NCBI RefSeq assembly: GCF_036417845.1
Contig: NC_089978.1
Location: 142,780,288 to 142,844,287, forward strand
Direction of reading: 5' to 3'
Length of the DNA: 64,000 bases
From: Apteryx mantelli
Lineage: Eukaryota; Chordata; Aves; Apterygiformes; Apterygidae
The notes below the pieces were generated by a model that saw only the letters and a list, made by a program, of their open reading frames with translations, was not told the origin of the DNA and ran no database searches. Of the stretch, positions 51,985-64,000 are shown in pieces (positions within the stretch are counted from its first letter, which is position 1; every line of letters begins with the position of its first letter). The position numbers and the translations under genes were made by a program.

Positions 51985-52508
51985 GGATCAAGACCATCAG
52001 GCAAAGGGTTGTGGCTCTGTACTCTACCTGAAGAGTTGGTTACAAGCAGAGTTTCTCAAGGGAACTAACCTAGATCCTATCCTGCTTACTATCTTTATCA
52101 GTGACCCGTTATTCAGAGGGACCTAGACAGTCTAGAAGAATGGGCCAACAGGAACCTCATGAAATTCAGTGATGACAAAGACCTGTGTCTGGGATGAACT
52201 AACCCCTTACAAAAGATACCAGCTGTGGACTAAGTGGCTGTATAGGAGCTCTGCTGAAGAGGACCCAAGGATCCTGGTGGATAATAAGCAAAAGATAAGC
52301 CAGCATGCCCCAGCAGTGATGAAGCCTTACAGCATTCTGAGCTATGTAAACAGCAGCACAGACAGTAGAACGAGGGCATTTCCACCTTGGAGGCTTTCAA
52401 GACTTGGTTGGATAAAGTCCTGAGCAACCTGGTCTGAATTCAGCTTTGAGCAGAAGGTTGGACCAGAGAACTCCTGAGACACCTTCCAACCTGAATGACT
52501 GTGTGAGC
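51985..52508 (+). mobile_element. CR1 LINE fragment (reverse transcriptase part and 3' end)
   Basis: CCTATCCTGCTTACTATCTT and ATCAGTGACCC translate to P-I-L-L-T-I-F-I-S-D, the CR1 reverse transcriptase motif GPVLFNIFINDL in worn form. It is followed by an internal jump at about 52110 to CAGAGGGACCTAGACAG and ATGGGCCAACAGGAACCTCA. Further on, GGATCCTGGTGGATAATAAG and the avian 3' end with TCAAGACTTGGTTGGATAAA, GAGCAGAAGGTTGGACCAGA and CCTTCCAACCTGAATGAC are clear. Sense is the plus strand, opposite to ATXN10. It is 5'-truncated, internally deleted and full of stops. Confidence 0.85.
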
Positions 52509-54022
52509 CTAAGACATCTCCATCTCACACTGAAGAAAACGGAAGGGCTAAGACCACGAAAAGAAGCATAAGCCCATTCTGTTCCTCACACTAGTTCAAA
52601 ACAGGATTCTTTCTACCTTATTATGAATTTTACTTGGTTATAAGGCCGGAAAAAGTTATCAGAAACAATTTTATCAGAATATATAATAAACAAAATCGGT
52701 TCTAGAAAAAATATTATTCTTGCCCATTGGTGGCACAACCCTGTGTATTCACTGACCTTTCCTGGCAGAGAGATCTTGACACAATTTGTATTTCAGATGC
52801 CAGACTAGTCATAAAAAATATCTTGCACTAAAAAGTGAAGTCTCCCAGGAACACAAAACGAGAGTGAGCTCATAAAGTTAAATATTGAACTATAACAGAT
52901 AACTGTTGCACAAAAACCTATTTGCCAGGCAACCAACACATGAGAGTAAATAAAAAGGATTTCTCACCTGTCCAAAACAAGAAGACCCACAGCTTTCCTT
53001 GAGTAAAAGGCAAGAACTTTGCACAACCCAATATATTGAAGAAATATGTGGGCTGGCTGGGAAGAAAACAAAGGAAAAATGATAAAAGGTCTAAAAAATC
53101 ATGATACCTGAAAAAAAGAGTGAGAGCACGAGCAACATGTCTAGCCTAAGGTAGCAAGCTTCCTGGCAAACACTGTAATCTTTAAAAAAAAAATCTTCAC
53201 AAAAAAAGGAATATTCTATTATCTACATCCAGGTGCATAGGGAAGTAATGGGCTTAAAGGACAGAATATTCATATTACACGTTCAGAAAATATCTTTAAC
53301 AGTAATGGTAGTCAAGTACTGAAACATGAGTCTCAAAGACTCCTGGAGCAGTCTCCAATACTGGAAGTCTCCACAAATGAATGAGGCATATCTCATCCAC
53401 AAATACTCTAACCAGTTCTGCTATGGACAAGCAAATGGTTCTTATGACCCTTTGAGTCTCTGCATGATTTTCCCAGACAGTGAATCATACTACACTGAGT
53501 CACACCAAAGAAAAGTAATCCACTGAAATGCACCTTTGAGATCCATTATCAGACTTTGGTCCCCATTAAATATATTTCAAGTCTTATTGCTTCTGAATAT
53601 ACCACATGAGGACTACATAAGGAGAAATATAACCTTCAGGCACTGCCACCAAACAGGCTGACCAACAGGAGTCAGTTTTCCTCTAAGTCCTGCTCAACAA
53701 AATACACGGACAGAAATTTGAAATCTGGAAGACTCCAGCATTCAGACTAGAGTAACAGAAAGGCTCCATAAGAGGAGCAACAGATCAACTAATTCGGCTC
53801 ATAAATTAGCTTCTCTGGAGCTATGATGGTACTGAAAAGAATTATTTTGTCTCTTTTTTTTTTCCCAGCAGAAGTGACAGAAGATACACAGAGGATTCTA
53901 CTTCAAAGGAAAAGAGAATGCTTTTATCCCTTAGTGCAAGGGGACTCCTAGGTCCACTGCAGAATACAGGTACTTTGGCTTAAAACAGAGGCAGCTGTGG
54001 CTTGTGGCAATCAAGTCTATTA

Positions 54023-54750
54023 TTGGAATTCACCACATCCTGCAGATCTACAGAAATACTTGTGGACAAAGGCTCCTTTCTGCAGGACATCACAGCAGAC
54101 TTGCTTAGCTGGTCCTAAGAGCTCCTTGCACCAGTGCGAATGGCTTTGAGAGCTAGGCGATACCTTTATGCCTATTTCAGTAAAGAGAGTGTCCCCAGAA
54201 TACTCTTCCCCTACTTCATTTAGGTAAGCCTGTATTACAGAATCAGCCAACTGTTTTAACATTCTAAATTCAGAAATCATGGCAACAAAACTTGTTCCTG
54301 TTACACCACTTTCAATGTATTCTCCATCTTTCAGCATTATTGCCGGGACAGACATAAAGGTCGTTTCTACTCTTCCAAAAGAGGTGACCCTTGTCTCTTT
54401 CCATGAATAATCTAAAAATCTAAAAGTGGGATTCCATCACAATGTCCTAAAACTCTCTGAAAAGGACTGTTTTAGAAGGTAAAGGTTTTGGCATTACTGA
54501 AAGGGGAGAGAAGAGAATGAGAAGGTACTTAATACACAACCAGGACTATGCCAAAGCAAGCAGAAGCTAAGGAGTGTCCAGCTACTGGAAGAGGATAGCA
54601 AGCCATCTCAATAGCTAAGTAATTTTTCTCCGGTAGTCTTTCCAACACAAAACACAGGAGAGTTTCCAGCTGTGAGATGATATTGTAAACACTCAAGAAT
54701 TCAGAATAGGTTCCTTGCAAAAGAGGGTAAAACAGTTGGATGGTTTGTTT
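54023..54750 (-). pseudogene. Decayed coding-like stretch, protein not identified
   Basis: Read on the minus strand, three adjacent blocks look like protein but lie in three different frames. Block one (54750-54532) is 73 codons open, with YNIISQLETLLCFVLERLPE. Block two (about 54470-54410) reads VLGHCDGIPLLDF. Block three (54436-54023) is 138 codons open, with FVAMISEFRMLKQLADSVIQ and NEVGEEYSGDTLF. In block three most codons near 54170-54350 begin with a purine, as in real coding DNA. A GTATCG donor-like site at about 54160 follows A-I-K; no convincing acceptor is seen upstream. Blocks two and three overlap at a small slippage (repeated TTTTAGATT). The simplest reading is a processed or fragmentary pseudogene, or an old element's ORF, inside an ATXN10 intron on the same strand. 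I do not recognise the family, and chance is not excluded because equally long frames occur elsewhere here. Confidence 0.35.
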
Positions 54751-56631
54751 TTAAATAACTGAGCTTTCATGATTCACCTATCTAAAAGATGAAGAAAAAG
54801 AAAACAATTTTCAGTAATAAAGAGATGCTGCTACCAGGAGGGCAACTTTTTTGGAACAGAGTTGCCACTTAACATGGATAAAGTAAGATTCAACACAGAC
54901 AGACTTTGCCCAAAATACCAAATATATCCTAGTCTGGCCCCTCCCTATCCTGGCAGCAGGAGTAACAGAAAATAATGGCACTAAACACCATCCAGTATTA
55001 AACCCCTGCGATTTACATCAGTTGAATTTGTACAAATTTGCATCAACAACAGAGTATATGTTTTTCTACTTCTAGACAACTCAGTATCTTTTTCTCAGTC
55101 CACTGAAGCCAGTAAACAGACAGTCTTTGTTGGTTTTCATTTCACTGTTATAAAAGAGGTTCTCTTAAGTTCTCCTTTCACTAAAAAATTAAAAGGTAAT
55201 TATATGCAAGAACTAGCTATGTGATTAAAGCTGGGCTGAGGACATAACTCCTAAGAGATTATCAAAATTTCAAAATTCTATTTTGTTTCAAAGCAGAGTG
55301 AAAACCGAAGACCTCAAATTACTTCAAAGTTCTGTAAAAATGCAGAGATAAAGGTTGAACAAGTCATATGTTTCATTTCAGTCTAAAGTATTTGATAAAC
55401 ATTATAATCATTGTTGCAATAGGAAGTTCCACATCATTCTGGGCAAGTTGCCACTGTTTTGGTGACTACAGTATCTTGTCTTCCATGTCAAACTTAATAA
55501 AGCATCTTATCTATCTCAAAAAAGAACCCCAAAAAACTCATTTTAATTAAGTTTTACATTTTATATTATGTTGAAATGGATTTTCTTCTGGAAGAAGATT
55601 CCATAGAAATTATCCCCATTTTGATAATTGTTCTGACATTGATAAAAGACCATACTATCACAAAGAGTGTTTCTGCTGAGGACTTCCTTGTTAGCTTTCT
55701 ATACATAATCACAAACACCATTCCATCCACAAATCAGTACAGCAGTCATGTGACCCTTGATAACACTCTTCATTCTATTACTGATGCCAACTTTGGTACT
55801 TATTTCTTTTCCCCCACAACAGCCTGCACACCTGCTTTTATGCTACCTTCTCTCAGTATTCCAATTGCTCATTCAAACCCAGTTCAGCTGAAAAATCCCC
55901 TGAAAACAGACAAAATTGCCCACTCCTTACAATTTAGAGTGAGCAGGAGAGGAAAAGGAAGAAAAGCAATTCAAAATCGTAACATCTGCACTCTCTTTTG
56001 ATGAACACACACCCTCACTGATGCCACATATGTCACCACTCTCTTACATTACTACTGTATTCTGAAATTACTTCCACTCCCCAAATCAGGGATTGCACCT
56101 CTTCCTTGGATGCTTCTGAGTTCATTAAGCAAAAATAAATGCCAACCAGATGTTCTGTGGTCTAATAATGCCTTCTGTTGTATCCAGTGTTACTTAGCAT
56201 TTTCCTTTTCCTTCAGTTTGAACCATAACTTAGTAAGGGTTTAAAAAAATCAAAACTCAAACGTGCAAGTCAATCTGTGGCAAAAGTACAGACACACACT
56301 AACTCAAATGATAAAAATGAATGGGAAAGATCTAGGATGATTTCAGAGCACATAATGATTTGTGCTGGTGATTGCTGCATTTTGTGGTAACTTCTGCAGC
56401 TAGACACAACAGCAGGCCATATTGAGACTGCAATGCTTGGGGTGTACTGACAGACTTAAGACTGAAAGCAAAGTACCAAAACCACCCAAGCAGTAGCAGT
56501 TTCCCAGAATGACACACCCCTGAAATTTCCTATTGCAATTATGAATTGACTTTAGCAGTGTTAAAATGTATTAAGGAACTGTAGAGAGTAAGCTATTGAG
56601 TATATTTATATCCCAAACTCCACAGCCAAAA

Positions 56632-56648
56632 GGGGGGGGGGAGGGGGA
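56632..56648. repeat. G-rich tract (G10, G5)
   Basis: G10 at 56632-56641, then A and G5. Short intronic homopolymer. Confidence 0.9.
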
Positions 56649-59600
56649 GAAAGCTTCTAGTAGGCTTGAAAATTGAAAACAGCACACAGTCATTATTAAT
56701 GACTTTTGCTATTCTCTGTTTCCACAGTCCATTGTACACAGGGCTCCCAAGATTTTAGTGATGGGTCAAAAGACAAACCATTAATTTTCTACTGTGTGTG
56801 TGAAAGATGCACACTGTGTGACATAATAAATATAAAACTATCCTTGATGATAATTAAATGTTTCTCGAGGTTAGAACATAGTAAAACAAAGCAAGTGTTT
56901 CAGGGAAGGACTGTAAAATGCCTTTTTAGGATTTCTATAGAAATGGTAAATGGCAGACCGCAGGACCTGACAGACTACTAAAGCCTGGAGACAGTATAAA
57001 GGTGTTTGCTGTTTGTGTTTTAAATCAGAGCAGTCAGGGAAGCCTTCAGAAGCCTGTAGTGAGCCACAGAATTCCCTCTCTTAATACTGCAAGAAATAAT
57101 ATTTCTCACTGAGCAATGCCAATTTTATTCTCCATTTTATATGAAACGTTACATTTTCCAAGAAACAAATAAAACAACAGAATTATGGACCTTTAGAAAG
57201 AAAAGAATGAAAACTTAAAATTACAATAAATGCTTTGTTTCAGGACTAACAGATGCAGTCTCAAATTACTGCAGGGCAATAAGTACAGCCTACTGGGACA
57301 GTTTCAGAAGAGGTTAATGCAGGTGCAATCAAGTCTTAAGATGGGAGGAAACAACCTTTAGACATTGAATGTGTGTCTCAGCAAAACAGTCATACTTTCT
57401 TCCCAGTCACTGCAGCTTTTTCTACCTCCAAGTTGCAGAGTAGTCTTCATCCAAAACACAAGAGCTGGCTTGCCATTTCAACCACAAAGCAAAGCAGAGC
57501 AAGTGCACTTTCCTTCACTTTTCAAAATAATTTCATTGACTTCCTTTTTATTTTATAATTCAGTACAAAATATCAATCCTGGTTTAAGTACTTCCCTGTA
57601 AAGACCTTTCATTTCTTCATTTACTTTTATTTTCATTTATTCAGTTTTAAGTCACAGATAAATCTCAGCAACTTTCATTGGAACACTCAGAAAAGGTAAT
57701 GGTTGAAATGTTCAGCTTTACTGGGGACTTCATACTGAGGACCAGGTCTTGTTTTAAGGATGATCAAACACCAAGCTTCCTTCTATCCTCTCTCACAAGC
57801 TCTGTATACTCAGCTATCAGTGTCTTCCTGTGTTGCGTAGGAAGAGCAGAAAACCTATCACATTTGCTTCATATGTGGCAATCACAGACCAGCTGACAGT
57901 TGCTGGTCTTCACATAATTTTTATGCTTCTTTCTGCATTGTGCTTTTGTAGAAAACATCTTTTGAAAAGTAAAATAAACTGTGTGTAAGTGGTGTCAAAA
58001 ATAAGAAATGTTACATTATCATAAATTGAGTATAAAATGAGCAGAGTAACTTTCGGTTCACCACTTTACGAGCCAGGCTGAATTTATTTCTTCATGACTG
58101 AAATAATGCCACAAACTAATCCAGCAACATTTTTACTGAGACAACTACAGTCAAACATTTTATGGTTAAAAACCCCTGTGGTTAAGAACACTGCCTGAAG
58201 AAGATATTACCTTGAAAACAGAATATCCCAGACATCCTAAGTGATTTCTCACACATTGAAACTGAACATTAAAAGAAAACAGAAAACTTTCACTCAAGTA
58301 TTTGAAAGATTTCATGGTTTTAGTACAAGAGAAGCTGTTCCATAAAAAAAGCAATCCCCCCCACACACTTTTCTATGGAAAAAGTGTTAAAATACATTAA
58401 GAGAGGCTTTATTCAAGTTAATAATCAGTAATACAGCGTCCCCTTTTCTCACATTATGGCACTCTGTGAAAACAATTTCAGCAAATGATATTTTGTCATT
58501 TGGATTTTTAACATTTACTTCCTTTTAGCCATGCCTTGGACAAGTCAGTCATTCAATGAGAAGGATGGACATACTAACGAAGGTGTTTTGAACTGTCAAC
58601 CTATTATGCAGTATGCAAAGAGGAAATCATGGAAAATACCAATGTATGAGAAGAAGATGACAAACCAACCTTCACTGTTGTTTTAAGAGAAAAATAGTAT
58701 CGTAACGTTTGTAAATAGGTATAGTTGCATTAAGATGTTATTTACCAGCATAATGAAATAAGTGGGGGAAACTCCTGTGTGCACACACTATCCAGGCATT
58801 TACCATTTCCCATGTTTCGTTCCAAAAAGGTTTTTACATTGGTTTTGGTGTCCTCTCCCCCCCTCCCCCCAACAAATTCAAATCCTTAACAATTCCAGAA
58901 TTTTGCTAGTAATGGTGTTTCATTTTTAACTGAAAAATAAAACTCAGTGTTGATTCTTTAACAGCTGTTTACCATTCTTGATACTTGCAACCTCTTCCTG
59001 CTAATATAACTGCAGTTAAAAATAACTGCTAGAGAGTTTTCCCACCAATCATTATAAAGTGTGATTCTGGTGGCATAAAGTTTTTATAACTTTTCCATTA
59101 TAGTTTTGGAAAGTCCCAAATTGCCACTGGGAAACCACAAAAGGATTTAGAAAATAAGCCAAATAACACTCTAGGCTACACACTAGTGTAACAGTTCAGT
59201 ACTTGGCCCCTTCCAGCAGTTCTGTTATCTGCAACCCTTCTACAAACTTACCGGTATAAAAGAACAGAGCAAATCCTTGTATTTTATGCTGCGTCCCCCT
59301 GACAGTTGAGGAAGTCTGTAACCAAATGACATGGTCCACCTGCTTTATCACCCAGCTCAGCTGCACACTAAAATGCTACCGTCAACTCTGAATGGCTGCC
59401 CCTTAACAAACCTCCCTCAGGTTAAGAACTGTTTGTGTTTTGAAAACTATTTTAAAGGAAAACAAACTACTGAAGAGATTAGGAACTATAGAATGCAAGG
59501 AGATTAATAAGGAACAGGGTGTAGCAGCTTCAAAACCATGTTCTGTGATTCAAGAGATCTGTGAATGAATAAGCAATGGGGTGGCAAAGGCTTACCTACA

Positions 59601-61897
59601 CAGAACTTCTTGAAGTGGGATCTCTACTTTTTATGGCCCAAGCCAAAGGGATCCTAAGGTCTAATTTCTCTTACTGTGATCAAAACAACTACAAGAATTA
59701 TTACAGAGATGCAGAATAGGGTGGAAGGAAGAAAAAGACGCATCAACCTCATCTTAGGTGATCAATACTACAGTGAAGTCTGAAATGTGCAACAAACTGG
59801 CTCACTTCAGCACGGCTTCCAGTCACGTTACTAAAAGATGCAGAACCAGGGTGCCGTGGCTTGTGATCACCCACTCTGTCATACAGTTAGGATGATCCCT
59901 GACCGAGCGCTGGCTCACAGAAACTAGCTCATGAAAACTCTGGACAACGCTCCAGAACTGCTGGGTACAGAGCATGGGCCAGGGACCCTTCCCAAGGAGC
60001 AGTATGGAAAAAGCAATCTTGTGGTTTGATGTTGGCTGGGGAAGAGGGAGATGAAAGAAAGGATGCCCAAAAAAGGAGCATTCTGCCACGTGGGTGCAAG
60101 GTACACCACACTCTGCACCTTGCCCTCCCGGCCAGCAACGGCCCCTAACACATTCCATTTACTCATATAGCTGTAGCCACTATGGTCTGGCCCAGCCCTC
60201 ACATGACATTGACCGTGTTTCTTTACTGACGACCCAGACTTATAGAAAGTTGAGTAATTATTCACTACGTTTACCTGAAATTCTAAGCACAGGCATTTTC
60301 TTTTAATGATTCAGCAAGCATAACCTTTGCACAGGATCAGGTTCTCTTCTTAAGGTAAATTTAGCCACTGTGTTGAGATTAGGATCAACTTTTCTTTATT
60401 TTAGAAAATACAAGAATTCTGATGTTGTGATTTATATGTCTATAAAAGCCATATATTTAGTATGTATGATATACAATAACTCAGGAATGCATGCTCTAGC
60501 ACTAAATTTCATGCTGAAGGCTTGCTAATGCCTCAGGCTCTTGAACGAGATGATACTTGAAGCTGTACATAAGGAGACTGCATACTAGTTTCTTAATTTA
60601 CCTTTAAATTACAACTACTAGAGTTTTCTTGAGTATTTGTGTCTCTAAATGCCTTTCAGTCTGGTAATAACATAACTTTAGGTACTATAAAAGTAAAACT
60701 CCCAGCTTCTAGCTCATTGCATATTATCAATGAAGAACAGAATTTTGAGTTTTTACATATAAATTTGAAAAGGTATTGTTCAAACTGTTTTAACAATTCC
60801 ATAATAAATGCATCTTTTCAAGTGGTCAATTTACATTAAAAAAAATTATTGTGTAAAACAAGGTATATGTGGCATCATGCACTAAGCCAATTGTTTAAAA
60901 TTTTTTTTATATATTGTTTTTAAATGTTCTGCTTAGTTTTGTTTATATTCTTATTTCCTTTCTCCTCTTGCAACAAATCATTAATTTGATTACAGGTCCA
61001 TAAAGTCAAGACTGCAGGTTCCAACTGAAATCTAGAAAGAGTTCTTATTTCAGTTTCATTATTGTACATGAAGTATTTCTCTCAAGAATATACTGTTATT
61101 AAAACTTCATGAAATAAAAGCTACACATGCACAGTAACTCTTCCTAATAAGTCCCTTAAAGAGATCTCACATGAACAGAACTGGAGGGTGTATTTCAGTA
61201 GCTGAAATTTGTACAAAAACGACAAATAGAAAAATTAGAAATAATTCTTTTTTCTTCTTCCTTTTTAAGATCTACAAGTCACTATTGATTCTTCATTATT
61301 TTTTGAGGGTTTTTGTTTCTTTTTTGTTCTTAAAACAAAGAAAACTTCTGTAGGAATTTATTAATGTTTTCTCTAAAGTTGATTTTCAAAGGGATAGATT
61401 GACCCTTTTATAAACAAGCCTGCAGGATTAGGCAGACAGTAATAGTGGGTCAGAAGTTGAGAAGAGTGTTGAATCAGAACGTCATTGCTCTGTCATGAGG
61501 GCATTAAAAATGACATTTTCAACTTTAATTTTAAGGAAGCATTTTTTAAGCTTTTCCCAGCAGCTACAAATTCTCAAAACACTTTAAAAATGCATTAGAT
61601 GGTGAGGCGCTCATGAGATCATATGACTCAAGAGCTGGGATTAAAAAGGAACTCCCAACCACCAAATATTCCAATTGTATTGCAAGTTCCAGGAGAACTG
61701 GCAATAGTGAGTGTCCTCTCAAATTGAATCAGCTTCTCATGACTGGAGCTGTGGAGAATAAGCATAACTGAGGCAACTAATTAGACCTGGTTGGAAAATA
61801 CCAATGCAGTGATGTCTGACTATCTCAAAGGAACTTACCGGTTCTATTACTAATTTTCACTGAAATTTATCCATTTTTCATGCAGGCAAAACACTGC

Positions 61898-61915
61898 TTT
61901 TTTTTTTTTTTTTTT
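61898..61915. repeat. Homopolymer T18
   Basis: A run of 18 T on the plus strand, A18 on the gene strand. There is no clear retroelement body attached. Confidence 0.9.
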
Positions 61916-62925
61916 AAGTTATCATGATACTGAACAATGGCCTGAAATATAGCACTTCACTATTTCCAAAGCAAAATACACGACCTTAACTTTGCTTGAC
62001 TACAGGGTGAAAGGATTTTTAGAAAAGCTGGAAATTCTTCTATGGAAAATTCCAAATCCTGAACAGCTCCACTGGTAGCACCCTCTTTTTCAACAACAAT
62101 AGCCACGAAAAAACCCAAACCAACCCAGGAAGAAACCCATTTGGAAGTAAATGTTGCAGTTTGCCCTTGCTAAAAGCTAACAGAAATGTTGTTGCTAACT
62201 TCAGTATGAATTCACTGGGCTCCATAATTGTGCTTTAGAACAGTAATTTTAGACAAAAATCCAAATCCTGCCTATTTTGCCACATTTGAGATTCACCATG
62301 TAAACCAAAGCAGACTGTAATCCTGAAGCGCATGAAAATTAGTAACCAACTACTTACTTTTGTTTATGAAAATAGAAAAATATTGATTCTCTTAAGATGA
62401 GGATCAACTTCATCCTAAATACAGTTTCAATAGTTGTACTTGAAATATCAGTCAGGTTGTGATAACTTAAAATAGTAACACAAGCTGAAACATTGCACAT
62501 ACCACCTCAAAAACTATTGAAACGTACACAGTGAACATTTTTACTTCAGAGGTAGCTAATCTGAAAGGTTCTGTTATATTTAAACAGCAAAATTACTTTT
62601 CCAAAATTATACAAGCAACATGAATCTTGTACACTCTGAAATTAAAACCCTGCAACAGCCTTGGCTATATCCATTCATATTTCATATAGACCCCTTACAC
62701 TGGGTGTTCTGTCCCTCAGGAAAATGTCATCAGGGGAATATCATTTGCATGGTTTGTACCATATCCAAATCACACAGTGAAATACATGTGTTGTTCAAGG
62801 TTTGCACAGTTTTTGCAGTTTGCAAAGTGCAGCTGGCTTACAAGGTAAGATTTTAAGCCTCTGTAAATTAATATGATTTTTCATGTTGATAAAAAGTTTT
62901 TCATACTGTTTTTCATGCATCGGGA

Positions 62926-62937
62926 TTTTTTTTTTTT
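62926..62937. repeat. Homopolymer T12
   Basis: Short T run in the intron upstream of the penultimate ATXN10 exon. Confidence 0.85.
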
Positions 62938-64000
62938 CTTTTCGGACCACTGGGACGTATTTAACAAAGGTCATTGGGCAATGCCAAAAGAAAACACCTT
63001 GCCACCAATGAAAAAAGATCTAACATGGTACACAGAATTTATTCTAGATTTTCCTCTGAATTTCATAAAGCAATATTTTCCCAGAAATGGAACAAAAGTT
63101 ATGATTCTTAAGAGATTAATTAGTTTCACATTTTAAAATCTCTTTCACAGTGTATATAAATAATACAATCCAAAAACTGCTTGTGGGAAGATTAGTAAAT
63201 GAAGATGTACAATACAATTAGTTTCAATCAAAAACACCCCCCCCATTCCTTATTTTTTTTCCTAAGAAGCCCACACACAGACAGTGTATTTTGAGACAGC
63301 AGAAAAGCAGAACCCACTGTAATCAGATGAACTTTAAGTAGTGATAAACAAGTGCCTCCTCTAGGAATCCGAGATATAAATGAATGATACAGATTACAGA
63401 TAATAAACCATAAAATGACTCATTTCTATTGATTATCATATCCCTAGAGTTATGAAAAAGCCCATTTCATAAATGAGGACAAAGTACAATAAGATAGTAA
63501 TACCATCTTGATAGGCCATATTTGCAATTTCAGAAGCAAAATTTTTTAGTTCTGTGGCTTAGTGCTCAAAGTATATGCAAAAGATAAGTAGGGCTCTCTT
63601 TTACACCTCTTCAGATCACTACACTTTAACACTTAAAGACAGACATTTATGCTAATACACAAGAATGATTAGCTATTTGCTGTTATATTGAACTTTAATC
63701 TTGCTATATGTTGTAAACAATGATTTCAGATCAAACCATCTGTTACTTATATATCACAACTGCTAACAATTTCTCTACATATTTTACCAATTCAGAACAT
63801 GTATACAGATACTTGTTTTCTCTCAATCCCTAATCAGTGGCAAAAAGTGCATTTTAGAATTTCTGACTGTGGGGATGTATCTGAAAATTTAGCAAGTCAC
63901 TCTCAGAGATGGGGATTGTTTGGGCATACCGTGTATATATTTTCAGTCTTCTTTTCCAAGCAGAAACATTCCTGCTAGAGTCCACACCTGCTTCAGTGTC

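Larger units (their letters stand above)
46461..64000 (-). other. ATXN10: ATXN10 intron upstream of the penultimate exon (partial)
   Basis: This intron extends from the acceptor AG at 46462-46461 past the right edge, so it is at least 17.5 kb. I searched by eye for the expected preceding exon (in human it includes the motif LIGNLCYKN) on the minus strand and did not find it. The intron contains a CR1 fragment (about 51985-52508), a decayed coding-like stretch (54023-54750) and simple repeats. In human, the unstable pentanucleotide repeat of SCA10 lies in an intron further upstream (intron 9), so it is not expected here and no such repeat is seen. Confidence 0.8.

Noticed and set aside
52960..53040. 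CTCACCTGTCC donor-like match with an upstream AG, suggesting a minus-strand ATXN10 exon
   Set aside because: The translation (FLPFTQGKLWVF) does not match any part of ataxin-10.
55576..56001. 141-codon plus-strand open frame
   Set aside because: Ser/Thr/Ile-rich translation without a recognised motif, no splice sites, antisense in an intron. Kept only as a weak curiosity.
59823..60265. GC-richer patch with overlapping minus-strand frames of 111 and 113 codons
   Set aside because: Overlapping frames on the same strand with Cys/His/Trp-rich composition and no known motif; probably an unrecognised repeat or chance.
1..64000. tRNA, rRNA, snoRNA or CRISPR-like arrays
   Set aside because: No cloverleaf, no box C/D pair at proper spacing, and no spaced palindromic repeat array was found by eye. 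The tandem array at 41881 has no spacers.

Overview
The window looks like a piece of a vertebrate nuclear chromosome, most probably from a bird. The reasons are: two exons of ataxin-10 (ATXN10) with normal GT/AG introns of 16 kb or more; CR1-type LINE fragments with an avian-style 3' end; a solo retroviral LTR built like those of avian alpharetroviruses; and very little interspersed repeat overall. A crocodilian or other reptile is not excluded. There is no bacterial-type gene organisation, operon, CRISPR array or plasmid or phage feature, and I found no new multi-gene system. Most open reading frames of 60 to 150 codons here are chance frames in AT-rich non-coding DNA.

Layout. Positions 1 to about 29300 are intergenic DNA downstream of ATXN10, with worn ancient repeats and one solo LTR at 7597-7979 flanked by a perfect 6-bp target duplication. 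In human, the gene beyond the 3' end of ATXN10 is WNT7B in convergent orientation. No WNT exon is visible here, so that gene would lie left of position 1 if the order is conserved. Positions about 29300-30044 hold the last ATXN10 exon (minus strand: 188 nt of coding plus a probable 3' UTR). Positions 30045-46396 are the last intron, which carries a perfect 27-copy 7-bp minisatellite at 41881-42069. Positions 46397-46460 are the penultimate exon. From 46461 to the right edge is the next intron, at least 17.5 kb. The upstream exons, encoding the rest of the protein, lie beyond position 64000.

The two exons join in phase and together encode about 83 C-terminal residues of ataxin-10, with the split phenylalanine codon and the flanking residues fitting the human protein. 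Everything else is intron, intergenic spacer, old transposable elements (CR1, MIR-like SINE, hAT-like and palindromic remnants), simple repeats, and one decayed coding-like stretch at 54023-54750 that I could not identify.
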